Below are positions 52,919 to 61,229 of a DNA stretch of 64,000 nucleotides, one piece after another. This DNA comes from Streptomyces coacervatus (GTDB taxonomy: Bacteria > Actinomycetota > Actinomycetes > Streptomycetales > Streptomycetaceae): assembly GCF_029223485.1 (NCBI RefSeq), contig NZ_JARHTP010000001.1, positions 496,001 through 560,000 of the forward strand, read 5' to 3'. The notes below the pieces were generated by a model that did not search any database, was not told the DNA's origin, and saw only the letters and a program-made list of their open reading frames with translations. Numbering within the stretch: the first letter of the stretch is position 1; the number at the start of each line of letters is the position of its first letter. The translations under genes were made by a program, and so were the position numbers.

Positions 52919-53809
52919 ATGGTGACGGTGCCCCCGGGTGCGACCGGAGACGTCCGGCGCGCCTCCTTGCTCGACGAACTCCCCGAGCACGTCGTACATG
53001 ACTTCCTCGAGAGGGCGCGCTTTGTCACGTTTCCCCCGCGCAACACGGTCTTCCAGGCGGGTGACCCGATCCGCGTCCATCTCGTCGTCTCCGGCCGAGT
53101 GAAGATCTCGCGGCTCGGCGAGCACGGTCGTGAGAACATCCTCGTCATCGCGGGACCGGGTGAACTGCTGGGCAGCCTCGACCTCTTCGACCCGCGGCCG
53201 CAGCCCACGACGGCCGTCACTCTCGGCCCGGCGAGGGTCGCGGAGCTCTCGACCGGGTCGATGCTCGACTGGCTCGCTGCCCACACAGAGGCTGCGATGC
53301 GCTTCATCCACCTCCTCGTCCTGCGGGCGCAGCGCCAGAACGACGCGCTGCACGACGTCTTCGGCCTGGACGTCGGAACGCGGCTCGCGCGCGCGATCCT
53401 GCGCGAGGCCCAGCGGTTCGGCCGCCGTACACCGGAGGGCATCCGAGTGGATCTCGGGCTCAGCCAGGAAGAGCTCGCATCGCATGTGCGCGCTTCCCGG
53501 GAGAGTGTCAATCAGTCGCTCGCGGGCTTCGCCCGGCAGGGATGGGTCCGCCGTGACGGATGCGAGATCGTCGTCCTCGACGAGAAGCAGCTCGCCCACC
53601 ACGCCAAGCACGAGCCCCAGGCCTGCACGACAGGGCGGCGCAGTCCCTCGAAAACCAGTGTGGCAAATTCCACTCCCGCTTCCGATCACCCGCCGCTCCG
53701 AGCAGGCTCGCAGCGGCAGGTCGGTCCGCGACCGAGGACGTCAGAAGGAGAGACAACCATGCACGATGTTCCCGGTGTCCGACTGAGCGCGACGGAGGTA
53801 CGGGCATGA
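52919..53809 (+). CDS. Crp/Fnr family regulator with an unusual C-terminal tail
   Basis: 296 residues from ATG 52919, which has GGAG seven bases upstream; an ATG at 52895 directly after the preceding stop is the alternative. Cyclic-nucleotide-type beta barrel (RNTVFQAGDPIRVHLVVSGRVKISRLGEHGRENILVIAGPGELLGSLDLF), dimer helix, and winged HTH (LGLSQEELASHVRASRESVNQSLAGFARQGWV). No Fnr cysteine set is seen. After about residue 225 comes a 60-70-residue low-complexity tail absent from family members, ending in a frame that also has its own ribosome site and ATG (53759). It overlaps the oxidase gene by ATGA. Confidence 0.82.
   Translation: MVTVPPGATGDVRRASLLDELPEHVVHDFLERARFVTFPPRNTVFQAGDPIRVHLVVSGRVKISRLGEHGRENILVIAGPGELLGSLDLFDPRPQPTTAVTLGPARVAELSTGSMLDWLAAHTEAAMRFIHLLVLRAQRQNDALHDVFGLDVGTRLARAILREAQRFGRRTPEGIRVDLGLSQEELASHVRASRESVNQSLAGFARQGWVRRDGCEIVVLDEKQLAHHAKHEPQACTTGRRSPSKTSVANSTPASDHPPLRAGSQRQVGPRPRTSEGETTMHDVPGVRLSATEVRA
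53759..53809 (+). CDS. Possible 16-residue coupled leader ORF
   Basis: AGAAGGAGAG followed by ATG at 53759 gives MHDVPGVRLSATEVRA and a stop that overlaps the start of the oxidase gene (ATGA). It is in frame with the end of the Crp/Fnr gene, so it is either an internal start or a true short leader that couples translation to the oxidase. The ribosome site is the strongest near this junction. Function unknown. Confidence 0.35.
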   Translation: MHDVPGVRLSATEVRA

Positions 53810-55380
53810 GTGATCCAGTCCCCTTCGAGCTACCCGACGCCGTGCGAGACGAGTTCGTCGCTGTCGTCGGCCGTGACAACGCGCTCGTCACCGACGAGGA
53901 ACGCGACGAGTACCGCGACCCGTACTGGCCCACGGAGGACCGGACGTACGACTCGAGCCTCGTCCTGTTCCCGACCACGACCGAGCAGGTGCAGGACATC
54001 GTCCGCGTCGCGAACCGCCACGAGGTCCCGGTGTGGGCATCGTCGCAGGGCCGCAACAACGGCTACGGCGGCCCCTCGGCGCGGGTCAAGGGCTCCGTGC
54101 TGATCAGTTTCCGCAAGATGGACCGCGTCCTGGAGGTCGACACCGAACTCGCGTACGCGGTCGTCGAGCCCGGTGCCCGGTGGTACGACCTCTACGACGT
54201 GCTGCACGAGCAGGGCGACGAACTGCTCGTGTCCGTACCGGACATCGGCTGGGGCTCCGTCATCGGCAACTCGCTCGACAACGGTCAGACGTTCCTGCCG
54301 AACGGCTCCGACTTCAACACGCTGAACGGGCTGGAGGTCGTGCTCGCGGACGGCTCGCTTCTGCGCACCGGCTTCGGCGCACAGGAGGACAACCCCACCT
54401 GGCACCTCTACAAGCGAGGGCTCGGGCCCGTGGTCGACCCGCTGTTCGCGCAGTCGAACTACGGCATCGTCACAAAGGCGGGGGTGTGGCTCCAGCGCCG
54501 GCCGAAGGCGTACGCGCCGCTGTACCTCTCCGTCCCGCGCTACCACCAGCTGGCGCAGGTGATCGACGTCGTGCGCGAGCTGCGGTTGGACGGGATCCTC
54601 CGCGGCATCCCCTATGTGCTCGACCTGTTGACGGTGGGTGACGCGCACTTCCCCGAGTTCAAGGGCAGGATCCCGCCGCCGGGCACCCCGGCGATGCCGG
54701 AGGAGCGGCTCGACGCGATCGCCGACGAGACCGGGCTCGGCCGGTGGGGCGTGCGTACAGCCCTGTGGGGCGACCCCGAGGTGATCGACGTGCACGAGCG
54801 CCGGATCCGCGAGGCGTGGAGCGCGATCGAGGGTGGCGAGGTGCGTCGTCTCGCGACGTACACGGCGGAGAACTGGCACGAGATCAAGGACGCCGGGCTC
54901 ATCGACCGCATCTCCGGCGGTGTGCCCAGCAGCGACATCCTCGACAGCCTTCCCGACTTCGTGGGGCATGTCGGTTTCTCGCCCGTCGTGCCGCTGCGCG
55001 GTGAGGAGGTCGCGAAAGTCGTCCAGCAGATCAAGGACAAGGTCGTCGAGCGCACGGGCGTCAACTTCTCGGCGCAGGTGTTCGTGACGAACGAGCGTTC
55101 CGCGATCGTCGTGTCGGCGATGTTCTTCAACCGGCACGACGCCGGCCACCTGCGGGCGACGATCGACACCGCGAAGGAACTGCTCGTGCAGCTCGGGCAG
55201 CAGGGTTACGCCGAGTACCGATCACACCTCGACTTCTCGGACCTGGCGCAGGACCAGCTCGCCTTCGGTGACCACGCCTACCGGCGCTTCGCGGAGACGA
55301 TCAAGGATGCCGTCGACCCGAAGGGGATTCTCTCCCCGGGCCGGCACGGCATCTGGCCCGCGCGGTACCGCGCCCGGTGA
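53806..55380 (+). CDS. 4-cresol dehydrogenase/vanillyl-alcohol oxidase family flavoprotein
   Basis: 524 residues, the size of PchF and VAO. PCMH-type FAD domain: VLFPTTTEQVQDIVRVANRHEVPVWASSQGRNNGYGGPSARVKGSVLISFRKMDRVLEVDTELAYAVVEPGARWYDLYD. Later VSVPDIGWGSVIGNSLDNG and PKGILSPGRHGIWP. These oxidise para-alkylphenols or vanillyl alcohols through a quinone methide. The ATG at 53806 overlaps the previous stop. No cytochrome subunit gene follows, so an oxidase (O2-using) mode is more likely than a cresol dehydrogenase one. Confidence 0.88.
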   Translation: MSDPVPFELPDAVRDEFVAVVGRDNALVTDEERDEYRDPYWPTEDRTYDSSLVLFPTTTEQVQDIVRVANRHEVPVWASSQGRNNGYGGPSARVKGSVLISFRKMDRVLEVDTELAYAVVEPGARWYDLYDVLHEQGDELLVSVPDIGWGSVIGNSLDNGQTFLPNGSDFNTLNGLEVVLADGSLLRTGFGAQEDNPTWHLYKRGLGPVVDPLFAQSNYGIVTKAGVWLQRRPKAYAPLYLSVPRYHQLAQVIDVVRELRLDGILRGIPYVLDLLTVGDAHFPEFKGRIPPPGTPAMPEERLDAIADETGLGRWGVRTALWGDPEVIDVHERRIREAWSAIEGGEVRRLATYTAENWHEIKDAGLIDRISGGVPSSDILDSLPDFVGHVGFSPVVPLRGEEVAKVVQQIKDKVVERTGVNFSAQVFVTNERSAIVVSAMFFNRHDAGHLRATIDTAKELLVQLGQQGYAEYRSHLDFSDLAQDQLAFGDHAYRRFAETIKDAVDPKGILSPGRHGIWPARYRAR

Positions 55381-55430
55381 CATGCACGGCGTGTGCCGCC
55401 CCCTCTGCTCAGCCTTGCGCCGTTGAAGAC

Positions 55431-55445
55431 GTTCGTTGAATGAAC
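55431..55445. promoter_or_regulatory. Most symmetric IclR-type operator-like site
   Basis: GTTCGTTGAATGAAC is a near-perfect 15-base palindrome (6 of 7 pairs if G and A at the fifth base are both allowed), extended by ATGG. It supplies the symmetric form TTCRTTSRAYGAA of the motif seen at 5174, 7654, 11046, 44323 and 44377. It lies 129 bases before the next SnoaL gene. Confidence 0.5.
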
Positions 55446-55573
55446 ATGGCCGTTGCGGCATGTCCGGCGGGGGCGCAGTCTTCGGCTGTCGAGCTTGTCG
55501 CCGGGCTTCGGGATCGTTGCCCACTCATGGAAATGTGCAATGTTGACCGGGTGTCGCACCAGGAGGCCGACGA

Positions 55574-55939
55574 ATGACCGTCCCGACGAGCCGTGATGTG
55601 CTCGAGGGTTTCCTCTCGGCCCTTCAGGCTCATGGCGCTCGCCAAGCCTTCGAGCGGTATGCCGTTGAAGACTATGTCCAGCACAACCCCAGAGCCGGCA
55701 AAGGCAGGGAAGGCGCCATCGCATATCTGGAAGAAGAGGCGGCCAAGGGCGGCCGGGCCACGGTCAAGCGGATTATCGGTGACGGGGAGATGGTTGCCCT
55801 TCACCTGCACATGGAATTCGCGGACGGGAGCCCGGATCTGGCGATCGTCGACATATGGCGCGTTGAGAACGGAAAGCTCGCGGAGCATTGGGACGTCGCT
55901 CAAGAGATCTCGAAGTCGAGCGTGTCCGCGATGTTTTGA
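55574..55939 (+). CDS. SnoaL-like protein (YVQHNP type)
   Basis: 121 residues. AVEDYVQHNPRAGKGREGAIAYLEEE and IVDIWRVENGKLAEHWDVAQEI are the two hallmark segments of the predicted SnoaL-like aldol-condensation group. ATG after AGGAGG. Stands alone after the oxidase gene with an IclR-like site upstream. Convergent with another protein of the same group (55992), separated by a strong hairpin. The catalytic role is unproven. Confidence 0.75.
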   Translation: MTVPTSRDVLEGFLSALQAHGARQAFERYAVEDYVQHNPRAGKGREGAIAYLEEEAAKGGRATVKRIIGDGEMVALHLHMEFADGSPDLAIVDIWRVENGKLAEHWDVAQEISKSSVSAMF

Positions 55940-55944
55940 GGATT

Positions 55945-55983
55945 GCTTAAGCCGTCAGGAGGAAATCGCCTGACGGCTTAAGC
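55945..55983. terminator. Bidirectional terminator, 15-base perfect stem
   Basis: GCTTAAGCCGTCAGG (55945-55959) pairs perfectly with CCTGACGGCTTAAGC (55969-55983), with a nine-base loop, between two convergent SnoaL genes. One of the two longest uninterrupted inverted repeats noticed in the window. Confidence 0.85.
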
Positions 55984-55991
55984 GCGGAGCG

Positions 55992-56393
55992 CTAGAGCCC
56001 GTAGATCGGTGGTGTGTCGGGATTCGGGCGGAACGCGTCCCAATGTTCTTGCAACAGGCCGTCCTTCACCCGGAAAAGATCGAAGAGCACTCCGTCCGTG
56101 CGGATCTCGTGTCGCAGGACGAGGTCGCGCTCGGCGACCAGGTTGACCGTCACCGTCTTCGAGGAGTCGAGTCGCTCCGACGGCGGGAGGGACAGGATGT
56201 GGGTGAAGAACTCCCTCAGCCCCTCACGTCCCTGGGCGAGGTTCGGGTTGTGCTGGACGTAGTCCTCGGCGACGAACTCGTCGAGACGGTCGAGCCCTTC
56301 GGCCGGTCCGTAGATGATCTCGAACAAGCCTTCCACGGCGCGTTTGCCGCGCTCCACGTCGCGGGCGATCGCCGACGGCTCTTGCGTGTTCAT
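55992..56393 (-). CDS. SnoaL-like protein (YVQHNP type)
   Basis: 133 residues from ATG 56393 (MNTQEPSAIARDVERGK). FVAEDYVQHNPNLAQGREGLREFF and LFDLFRVKDGLLQEHWDAFRPNPDTPPIYGL show the same SnoaL-like group as its convergent neighbour, about one third identical by eye. The extra C-terminal NPDTPPIYGL is common in the group. The ribosome site is weak (GGGAG). It lies 116 bases after the response-regulator gene on the same strand and might be its target. Confidence 0.73.
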   Translation of the reverse strand: MNTQEPSAIARDVERGKRAVEGLFEIIYGPAEGLDRLDEFVAEDYVQHNPNLAQGREGLREFFTHILSLPPSERLDSSKTVTVNLVAERDLVLRHEIRTDGVLFDLFRVKDGLLQEHWDAFRPNPDTPPIYGL

Positions 56394-56509
56394 TCTGGGC
56401 GACTCCCTTGTCGTGTGACGGCTACGCGAAAAATCTGCCTCGTCCCACGCGCGCTCATCCAGCCCATGTTGGAAACCCCACAGGGACTTCCGGCAGGCCT
56501 CCGGAGCGA

Positions 56510-57157
56510 TCACACCCGTTCCGCACCGGGCGCGACAAGCCCGAGTTCGTACGCGCGGACCACTGCCTCCAGCCGGGAGGTGGCGTCCAGCTTCTGGAGA
56601 AGGTCGGTCACGTATCCCTTCACGGTCGTCTCGGAGAGACAGAGCTCCTGAGCGATCCTGCGGTTCGAGTAGCCGTGCGCGAGGAGCCCGAGCACCTCCT
56701 GTTCCCGATCCGTGAGCCGTACCGTTCCTCTTGCCTGGCGCCTGGTGAACTCTGGGGCGAGCTGCCTGGCGATCCGCGGGTCGAGCACGAACTGACCCGC
56801 CAGCAGGGCTCGAAGGGCAGCGCCGATATTGACTTCTGAAGTGTCCTTCAACAGGCACCCGTTCGCGCCCGCGGCGACGCACGCACGAAGGACCTCCGGG
56901 TCGTCGAAGGCGGTGAAGATGACGATGACGACGTTCGGGAGCGACTCGCGCAGTTCACGGCACAGCTCCTCCGGTGGCATGGACTCAGGCATCCGGGCGT
57001 CCAGAAGGATCATCTCCGGACACTCGTCGTGAGCGAGAGCGAGAGCCGTTGTCGCGTCGTCGGCTTCGAAAATCTCGCATTCCCCGAGGTTGGAGGTCAC
57101 CACCGCGCGCAGTCCGCGGCGTGCCACCGGGTGGTCGTCGACAACGAGGACTTTCAT
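56510..57157 (-). CDS. NarL/FixJ family response regulator
   Basis: 215 residues. Receiver domain MKVLVVDDHPVARRGLRAVV, phospho-acceptor Asp in ILLDARMP, and K in LLKDTSE; C-terminal LuxR HTH LTDREQEVLGLLAHGYSNRRIAQELCLSETTVKGYVTDLLQKL. The ATG overlaps the kinase stop (ATGA), so the two are translationally coupled. Likely binds the doubled TGTTACGTTGC upstream of the kinase and targets in the neighbouring module. Confidence 0.92.
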   Translation of the reverse strand: MKVLVVDDHPVARRGLRAVVTSNLGECEIFEADDATTALALAHDECPEMILLDARMPESMPPEELCRELRESLPNVVIVIFTAFDDPEVLRACVAAGANGCLLKDTSEVNIGAALRALLAGQFVLDPRIARQLAPEFTRRQARGTVRLTDREQEVLGLLAHGYSNRRIAQELCLSETTVKGYVTDLLQKLDATSRLEAVVRAYELGLVAPGAERV

Positions 57158-58281
57158 CGAACCGCCATATCGTTGTACGGAATGTCGAGCCGCAGCACGG
57201 CCCGGCCGGTCGAGACCGCCGTAAGCCGCAGCGAACCTCCCAGTCGCTCCGCGCGAGTGCGCAGGGTGCGGATACCCGTCCCCGTCCCCGTCGCCGATGC
57301 GCTGCCGGGCTGCTCCAGCGGCCCGTCGACTGCCAGTGACCTGACCGCGAGCGAGAGTCTTCCCTCGTCGTACACGATCTCGACTTCGATGAGACCCGCG
57401 TGACCGTGCTTCACGGCGTTGCGCGTTCCTTCGACCGCCGCGTCGATCACCAGTCGGGCGATGTGGTCCGGCATGCGGGTGAAGGTACGGTGCCGCACAA
57501 CGCGCACCGTGCAACCGGTGACGTTCTCCAACAGGCGGAGCTCACCGTCCAGTTGTACGTCGAATGCGAGGTTCTCAGGATCACGGTGGAGCTTGAGGAG
57601 TGTCTCGCGCAGTTCCCGGCGCGCGTCCGCCGCCGTCGCCTCGATCTCCTCGATCGCGTCGATGAGGCCGTTCGGATCGCCCTGGGCGCGAGATGCCTGG
57701 GCGACCGCGCCGATCGTGAACAGCCGTTGTGCCACCGAATCGTGAAGCCGGCCGGCGAGACGCTCCCGCTCGCGCAGTCGGGCGAGTTCGAGTTCCAGCT
57801 CGCGCGCACGAATCTGCTCGAGCCCCACCGATGCGAACGCGCTGAGCTGTTCGAGGACCGTGACCGCACGGTCGCCGAGCACTCCTTCGAGGTGTGCACC
57901 GGCGTACAGAAGCGCTTCAACACCCGCAGGACCCAGCACGGGGACACAGGCGACCGCCCGCAGGCCCTCTCCCCGCGCCACAATCTCGACGAAGTCGCGA
58001 CTGATATGTGCGTCCGACGCGTAGTCCGCAACGATCATAGGGCGTCCCTGTGCCAGGACTTCGCCCCCGAGCCCGGTGTGCGGTCGAACGACGATGCTGC
58101 TCCACCGCGGGTCGCGAATCCCTTTCGCCGAGGCGATCGGGAATTCCGCGGCGCGAGAACCGATGGCCCCGAAGGCGACGTCGGAACCCAACGCGTCTCG
58201 CGCGACGTCAACGGCGGCCCGAATAACAGCGGCCGGTGTGGGCTGCAATGCGATGGCTTTGACTGGCGCGTAACTGTTCAT
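57154..58281 (-). CDS. GAF-domain sensor histidine kinase (HisKA_3 type)
   Basis: 375 residues from ATG 58281. GAF sensor domain about residues 20-165 (LGGEVLAQGRPMIVADYASD, AVACVPVLGPAGVEALLYAG), then a coiled segment and the phospho-histidine in LAGRLHDSVAQRLFTIGA, N-box GTRNAVKHGHA and G-box TGTGIRTLRTRAERLGG. No membrane segment, so it senses a cytoplasmic signal, possibly an aromatic ligand bound by the GAF domain. The longer frame upstream crosses the direct repeats and is not used. Confidence 0.9.
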   Translation of the reverse strand: MNSYAPVKAIALQPTPAAVIRAAVDVARDALGSDVAFGAIGSRAAEFPIASAKGIRDPRWSSIVVRPHTGLGGEVLAQGRPMIVADYASDAHISRDFVEIVARGEGLRAVACVPVLGPAGVEALLYAGAHLEGVLGDRAVTVLEQLSAFASVGLEQIRARELELELARLRERERLAGRLHDSVAQRLFTIGAVAQASRAQGDPNGLIDAIEEIEATAADARRELRETLLKLHRDPENLAFDVQLDGELRLLENVTGCTVRVVRHRTFTRMPDHIARLVIDAAVEGTRNAVKHGHAGLIEVEIVYDEGRLSLAVRSLAVDGPLEQPGSASATGTGTGIRTLRTRAERLGGSLRLTAVSTGRAVLRLDIPYNDMAVR

Positions 58282-58319
58282 GACGAACCGCTCTTCTACG
58301 GCGACGATGCCGAATGACG

Positions 58320-58347
58320 GCAACGTAACAGTGACTGCAACGTAACA
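58320..58347 (-). promoter_or_regulatory. Direct repeat upstream of the kinase gene
   Basis: On the minus strand TGTTACGTTGC occurs twice, 17 bases apart (58337-58347 and 58320-58330), 39-66 bases before the kinase start. Directly repeated sites are typical for a dimeric response regulator; autoregulation is the simplest reading. Confidence 0.5.
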
Positions 58348-58444
58348 CAGCAGGTACCGGTTGACCATGGCCAAAAGCGGGTGATGGCTGATCAAAGCCC
58401 GGTCTCAGTCCGCCCTTTCGGAACTCGCCTTCTCAACGCTGCTT

Positions 58445-60247
58445 TCAGGCCTCTTGTTCGTCCAGTTCGGCGTTGAGCGCCGTGGGCACGGGCTCACCGG
58501 AGGTGACGCCGGCTTCGCCGAACGCGTCGACGGCCACCCAGTAATCCGCACCCGCGTTGAGCGAACGCAGGTCCAGGGCCGTGCGTTCGTACACCAACCA
58601 GCTGTGGTAAAGCTTTTGCGGGTGACGGCCGTAGCGGACGTTGTAGCCGATGGCTCCGGCTGCGGCGTCCCATTCGACTCGGGCGGTGCGGTCGTCCACA
58701 CGGGCGGCCCGAGCGCGCACCTCGGGTGGCGCCTCTCCTGCGCCCGTCCCGAAGACGCGGACACCGCTCACGGCGAAGGTGCCGTCGAACGGCATTCGGC
58801 CGCCGGTGACCCTGACGAATCGTGTCTCCTGCGGCCGGTCGAGGACGATGAAGGCGTGCGGAGCATCGGCGCCCGTGCCGCGGGAGTCCCGGACGACGGT
58901 CCACTCCCGGCCGTCCTCCGAGACCTCGATCAGGATCTCCGCCGGTTGATGGCTCGGGAAGATGCCCCGCCAGGAATGGCCCACATCCACTCCGTCCGGA
59001 GCGTGCGGGGCGGTGTCGGCCAGTTCATGGTCCGCCAGGTTGATCTGCACGGCGTGGACGGTCTTGTTCGCACCGAGGTCGACGGTCAGGGATTCGCCCG
59101 GTTCGCTGCCGGCGGCCGCCCACCAGGTGCGGACGTTCTCGTCGACGGCGGACGCGGGGTCGTGGCCGGGGGCCGAGGACGAGGCGACGGCGTCAGCCTT
59201 GTAGTTGAGCAGCATCCAGGCGGGGGGCGTCCACGGGTCGAACGGTCCGTCCGGGACCGTCATCGGGTAGTCGGCGAAGTTCTGGTTGCAGAACAGCACG
59301 CCGTCGTCGTCGAAGCCCGCGGGGAAGAGTCCGACGCGGCGCTCGAACACGTCGTTGACCGAGATGCGCATGGTGGCCGCGTGCCACCAGTTTCCGTGCC
59401 GGTCTTGGAACGTGCTGCCGTGTCCCGCTCCGGTGATGAACCCGCCCGGCTTGGCGGAGAACGGGCTGTCGAGCGAGTAGGTGAAGGGGCCCAGAGGTGC
59501 CGGGGCCGTGTAGTACCCGTCGGCATAGGTGTTGAGCTGGGTGCCGGGCGCCGAGTACTGCAGGTAGTACGTTCCGTCGCGCTCGGTCATCCACGCGCCT
59601 TCGATGAAGGGGGCGGTGCCGGTGACCTGGGCGACGAGTCTTTCCTGTTCGTTCTGCGGCGGTACGACGACGTAGTCCTCGCCCAACTGTTCCCACCCGT
59701 GGGCGAGGACATCGGAGCTGATCAGAGGGGACGGTTCGCCGATCGGGTTGAATGTGTCGGAGAGCCGGACTCCGTAGATCGGTGTCTTGTTGTCACACCC
59801 CCAGTAGAGGTACACCGATGTGTCGGTGTCCTGGAACAGGTTCGGGTCCCAGAAGGGGAAGGTGCCCGGCGTGACCTCGACGAAGTCGTCGGACAGGGGG
59901 GCGACGCTCCGGAAGAAGGGGCAGTTGTCCTCCTTGCGGGAGGCGCTGATGTAGAGCGCTCCGTTCACCTCGCGGACGTCCGGCGCGTAGTCGAGGGCCG
60001 GGAGCTTGGAAGTCGCGCGGTACTCCCACCGCAGAAGGTCCGTCGAGTGCCAGAACCCCGCGGACATCGAGACGAACATGTAGTAGTGGCCCCGGTACAG
60101 CACGATCGACGGATCCGCTGCCTCCCGGTGCACGCTCCGCCGCGGCTCGCCGAGCTCGATGCCTCTGACCTTGCCGGAGAACTGAATGTCCTGATAGCGG
60201 TAGGCGATGTCGAGCGGGTTGCAGAAAGTGCGTTCTGAAGCGGTCAC
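58445..60247 (-). CDS. GH43 family glycosidase with discoidin-like and FN3 domains
   Basis: 600 residues from a GTG with AGGAAG upstream. GH43 five-blade domain about residues 1-330, with catalytic base D45 (REAADPSIVLY), D134 (FWDPNLFQD) and proton donor E216 (FIEGAWM). F5/8-type carbohydrate-binding region about 350-495 (TWWAAAGSEPGESLTVDLGANKTVHAVQINLAD...ETRFVRVTG). C-terminal FN3 about 505-590. No signal peptide, so it probably acts inside the cell on imported arabino- or xylo-oligosaccharides. It follows an ABC importer on the same strand. Confidence 0.88.
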   Translation of the reverse strand: MTASERTFCNPLDIAYRYQDIQFSGKVRGIELGEPRRSVHREAADPSIVLYRGHYYMFVSMSAGFWHSTDLLRWEYRATSKLPALDYAPDVREVNGALYISASRKEDNCPFFRSVAPLSDDFVEVTPGTFPFWDPNLFQDTDTSVYLYWGCDNKTPIYGVRLSDTFNPIGEPSPLISSDVLAHGWEQLGEDYVVVPPQNEQERLVAQVTGTAPFIEGAWMTERDGTYYLQYSAPGTQLNTYADGYYTAPAPLGPFTYSLDSPFSAKPGGFITGAGHGSTFQDRHGNWWHAATMRISVNDVFERRVGLFPAGFDDDGVLFCNQNFADYPMTVPDGPFDPWTPPAWMLLNYKADAVASSSAPGHDPASAVDENVRTWWAAAGSEPGESLTVDLGANKTVHAVQINLADHELADTAPHAPDGVDVGHSWRGIFPSHQPAEILIEVSEDGREWTVVRDSRGTGADAPHAFIVLDRPQETRFVRVTGGRMPFDGTFAVSGVRVFGTGAGEAPPEVRARAARVDDRTARVEWDAAAGAIGYNVRYGRHPQKLYHSWLVYERTALDLRSLNAGADYWVAVDAFGEAGVTSGEPVPTALNAELDEQEA

Positions 60248-60413
60248 TTGGGACTTCCTGTCAGCAGGTTCTCGAGGTCTTCAGTTCTCGGCGGACGACG
60301 GCTTGCGGCCTGCCGGTCCCCGCCGGCGGCGCCGCAGTTCGTGCACCGCGGCTTCGAGCGGGGGGTCCGGTGGCCCGGCCCATGGGTGTTCGCCCGCGCC
60401 CGTGGCGATGAGG

Positions 60414-61229
60414 TCACAGGCGCTGCCGAGCCTCGCGCCGCCGGCGCTGTTCGACCGGGTCCGCGACCGGAGCGGCGAGCAACAGCCTCTGGGTGTAGAG
60501 GTGTTCCGGGTCGGCGGTGACATCACCCGCTGGTCCGGTCTCGACGATGTCGCCCCGGTGGATGACGCTCACCCGGTGGCTGACGTGCCGGATGACCGCG
60601 AGGTCGTGCGAGATGAACAGGTAGGCGACACCGGTGCGCCGCTGGATGTCGACGAGGAGATCGAGAACCCGGGCCTGGGTGGTGAGGTCGAGTGCGGAGA
60701 CGGGCTCGTCGCACACGATGAGCCGTGGGGCGGGTGCCAGCGCGCGGGCGATCGCGACGCGTTGGCGCTGGCCGCCGCTGAACTCCCGCGGCAGCCGCTG
60801 CGACGCGTCCTTCGGCAGCCCCACCTGGTCGAGCAGTTCCGCGACCCGGTGCCGGGCCTCACCCGCCGCGGTGCCGTGCACGATCAGCGGTTCACTGAGG
60901 ATGTCGCCGACGGTGAGGGCGGGGTTGAGGGAGGAGTACGGGTCCTGGAAGACCACCTGGATGTCGCGGGCCAGGGCGCGGCGTTCCTTGCGGCCGGCGT
61001 GGGTGATGTCGTAGCCCCGGAAGCGGACCGTGCCGCCGCTGGGTGGGACGAGGCCGAGCACGGACCGGCCGATGGTCGTCTTGCCGGAGCCCGACTCGCC
61101 GACGACGCCCAGGGTCTCGGCCTGCCCCACGGTGAGGGAAACGCCGTGGAGAACCTCGTGCGGGCGGGCCCGGAAGCCCCACCCGGGGTAGGTGACGCAC
61201 AGGTCGCTCACCTCCAGCAGTGTGGTCAT
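60414..61229 (-). CDS. ABC transporter ATP-binding protein, DppF/OppF type
   Basis: 271 residues. Walker [11 protein letters not shown]-loop [19 protein letters not shown], signature FSGGQRQR, Walker B RLIVCDEP and H-loop ISHDL; the C-terminal oligopeptide-transporter extension ([12 protein letters not shown]) is present. ATG overlaps the previous stop by four bases. One of two ATPases of an importer for oligosaccharides or peptides. With GH43 next, a carbohydrate is more likely. Confidence 0.9.
   Translation of the reverse strand: MTTLLEVSDLCVTYPGWGFRARPHEVLHGVSLTVGQAETLGVVGESGSGKTTIGRSVLGLVPPSGGTVRFRGYDITHAGRKERRALARDIQVVFQDPYSSLNPALTVGDILSEPLIVHGTAAGEARHRVAELLDQVGLPKDASQRLPREFSGGQRQRVAIARALAPAPRLIVCDEPVSALDLTTQARVLDLLVDIQRRTGVAYLFISHDLAVIRHVSHRVSVIHRGDIVETGPAGDVTADPEHLYTQRLLLAAPVADPVEQRRRREARQRL

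Noticed and set aside
50765..53689. A 974-residue open frame on the minus strand
   Set aside because: It is antisense to the beta subunit, monooxygenase and Crp genes, has arginine- and valine-rich shadow composition and no domain motif; long antisense frames are normal at this GC content.
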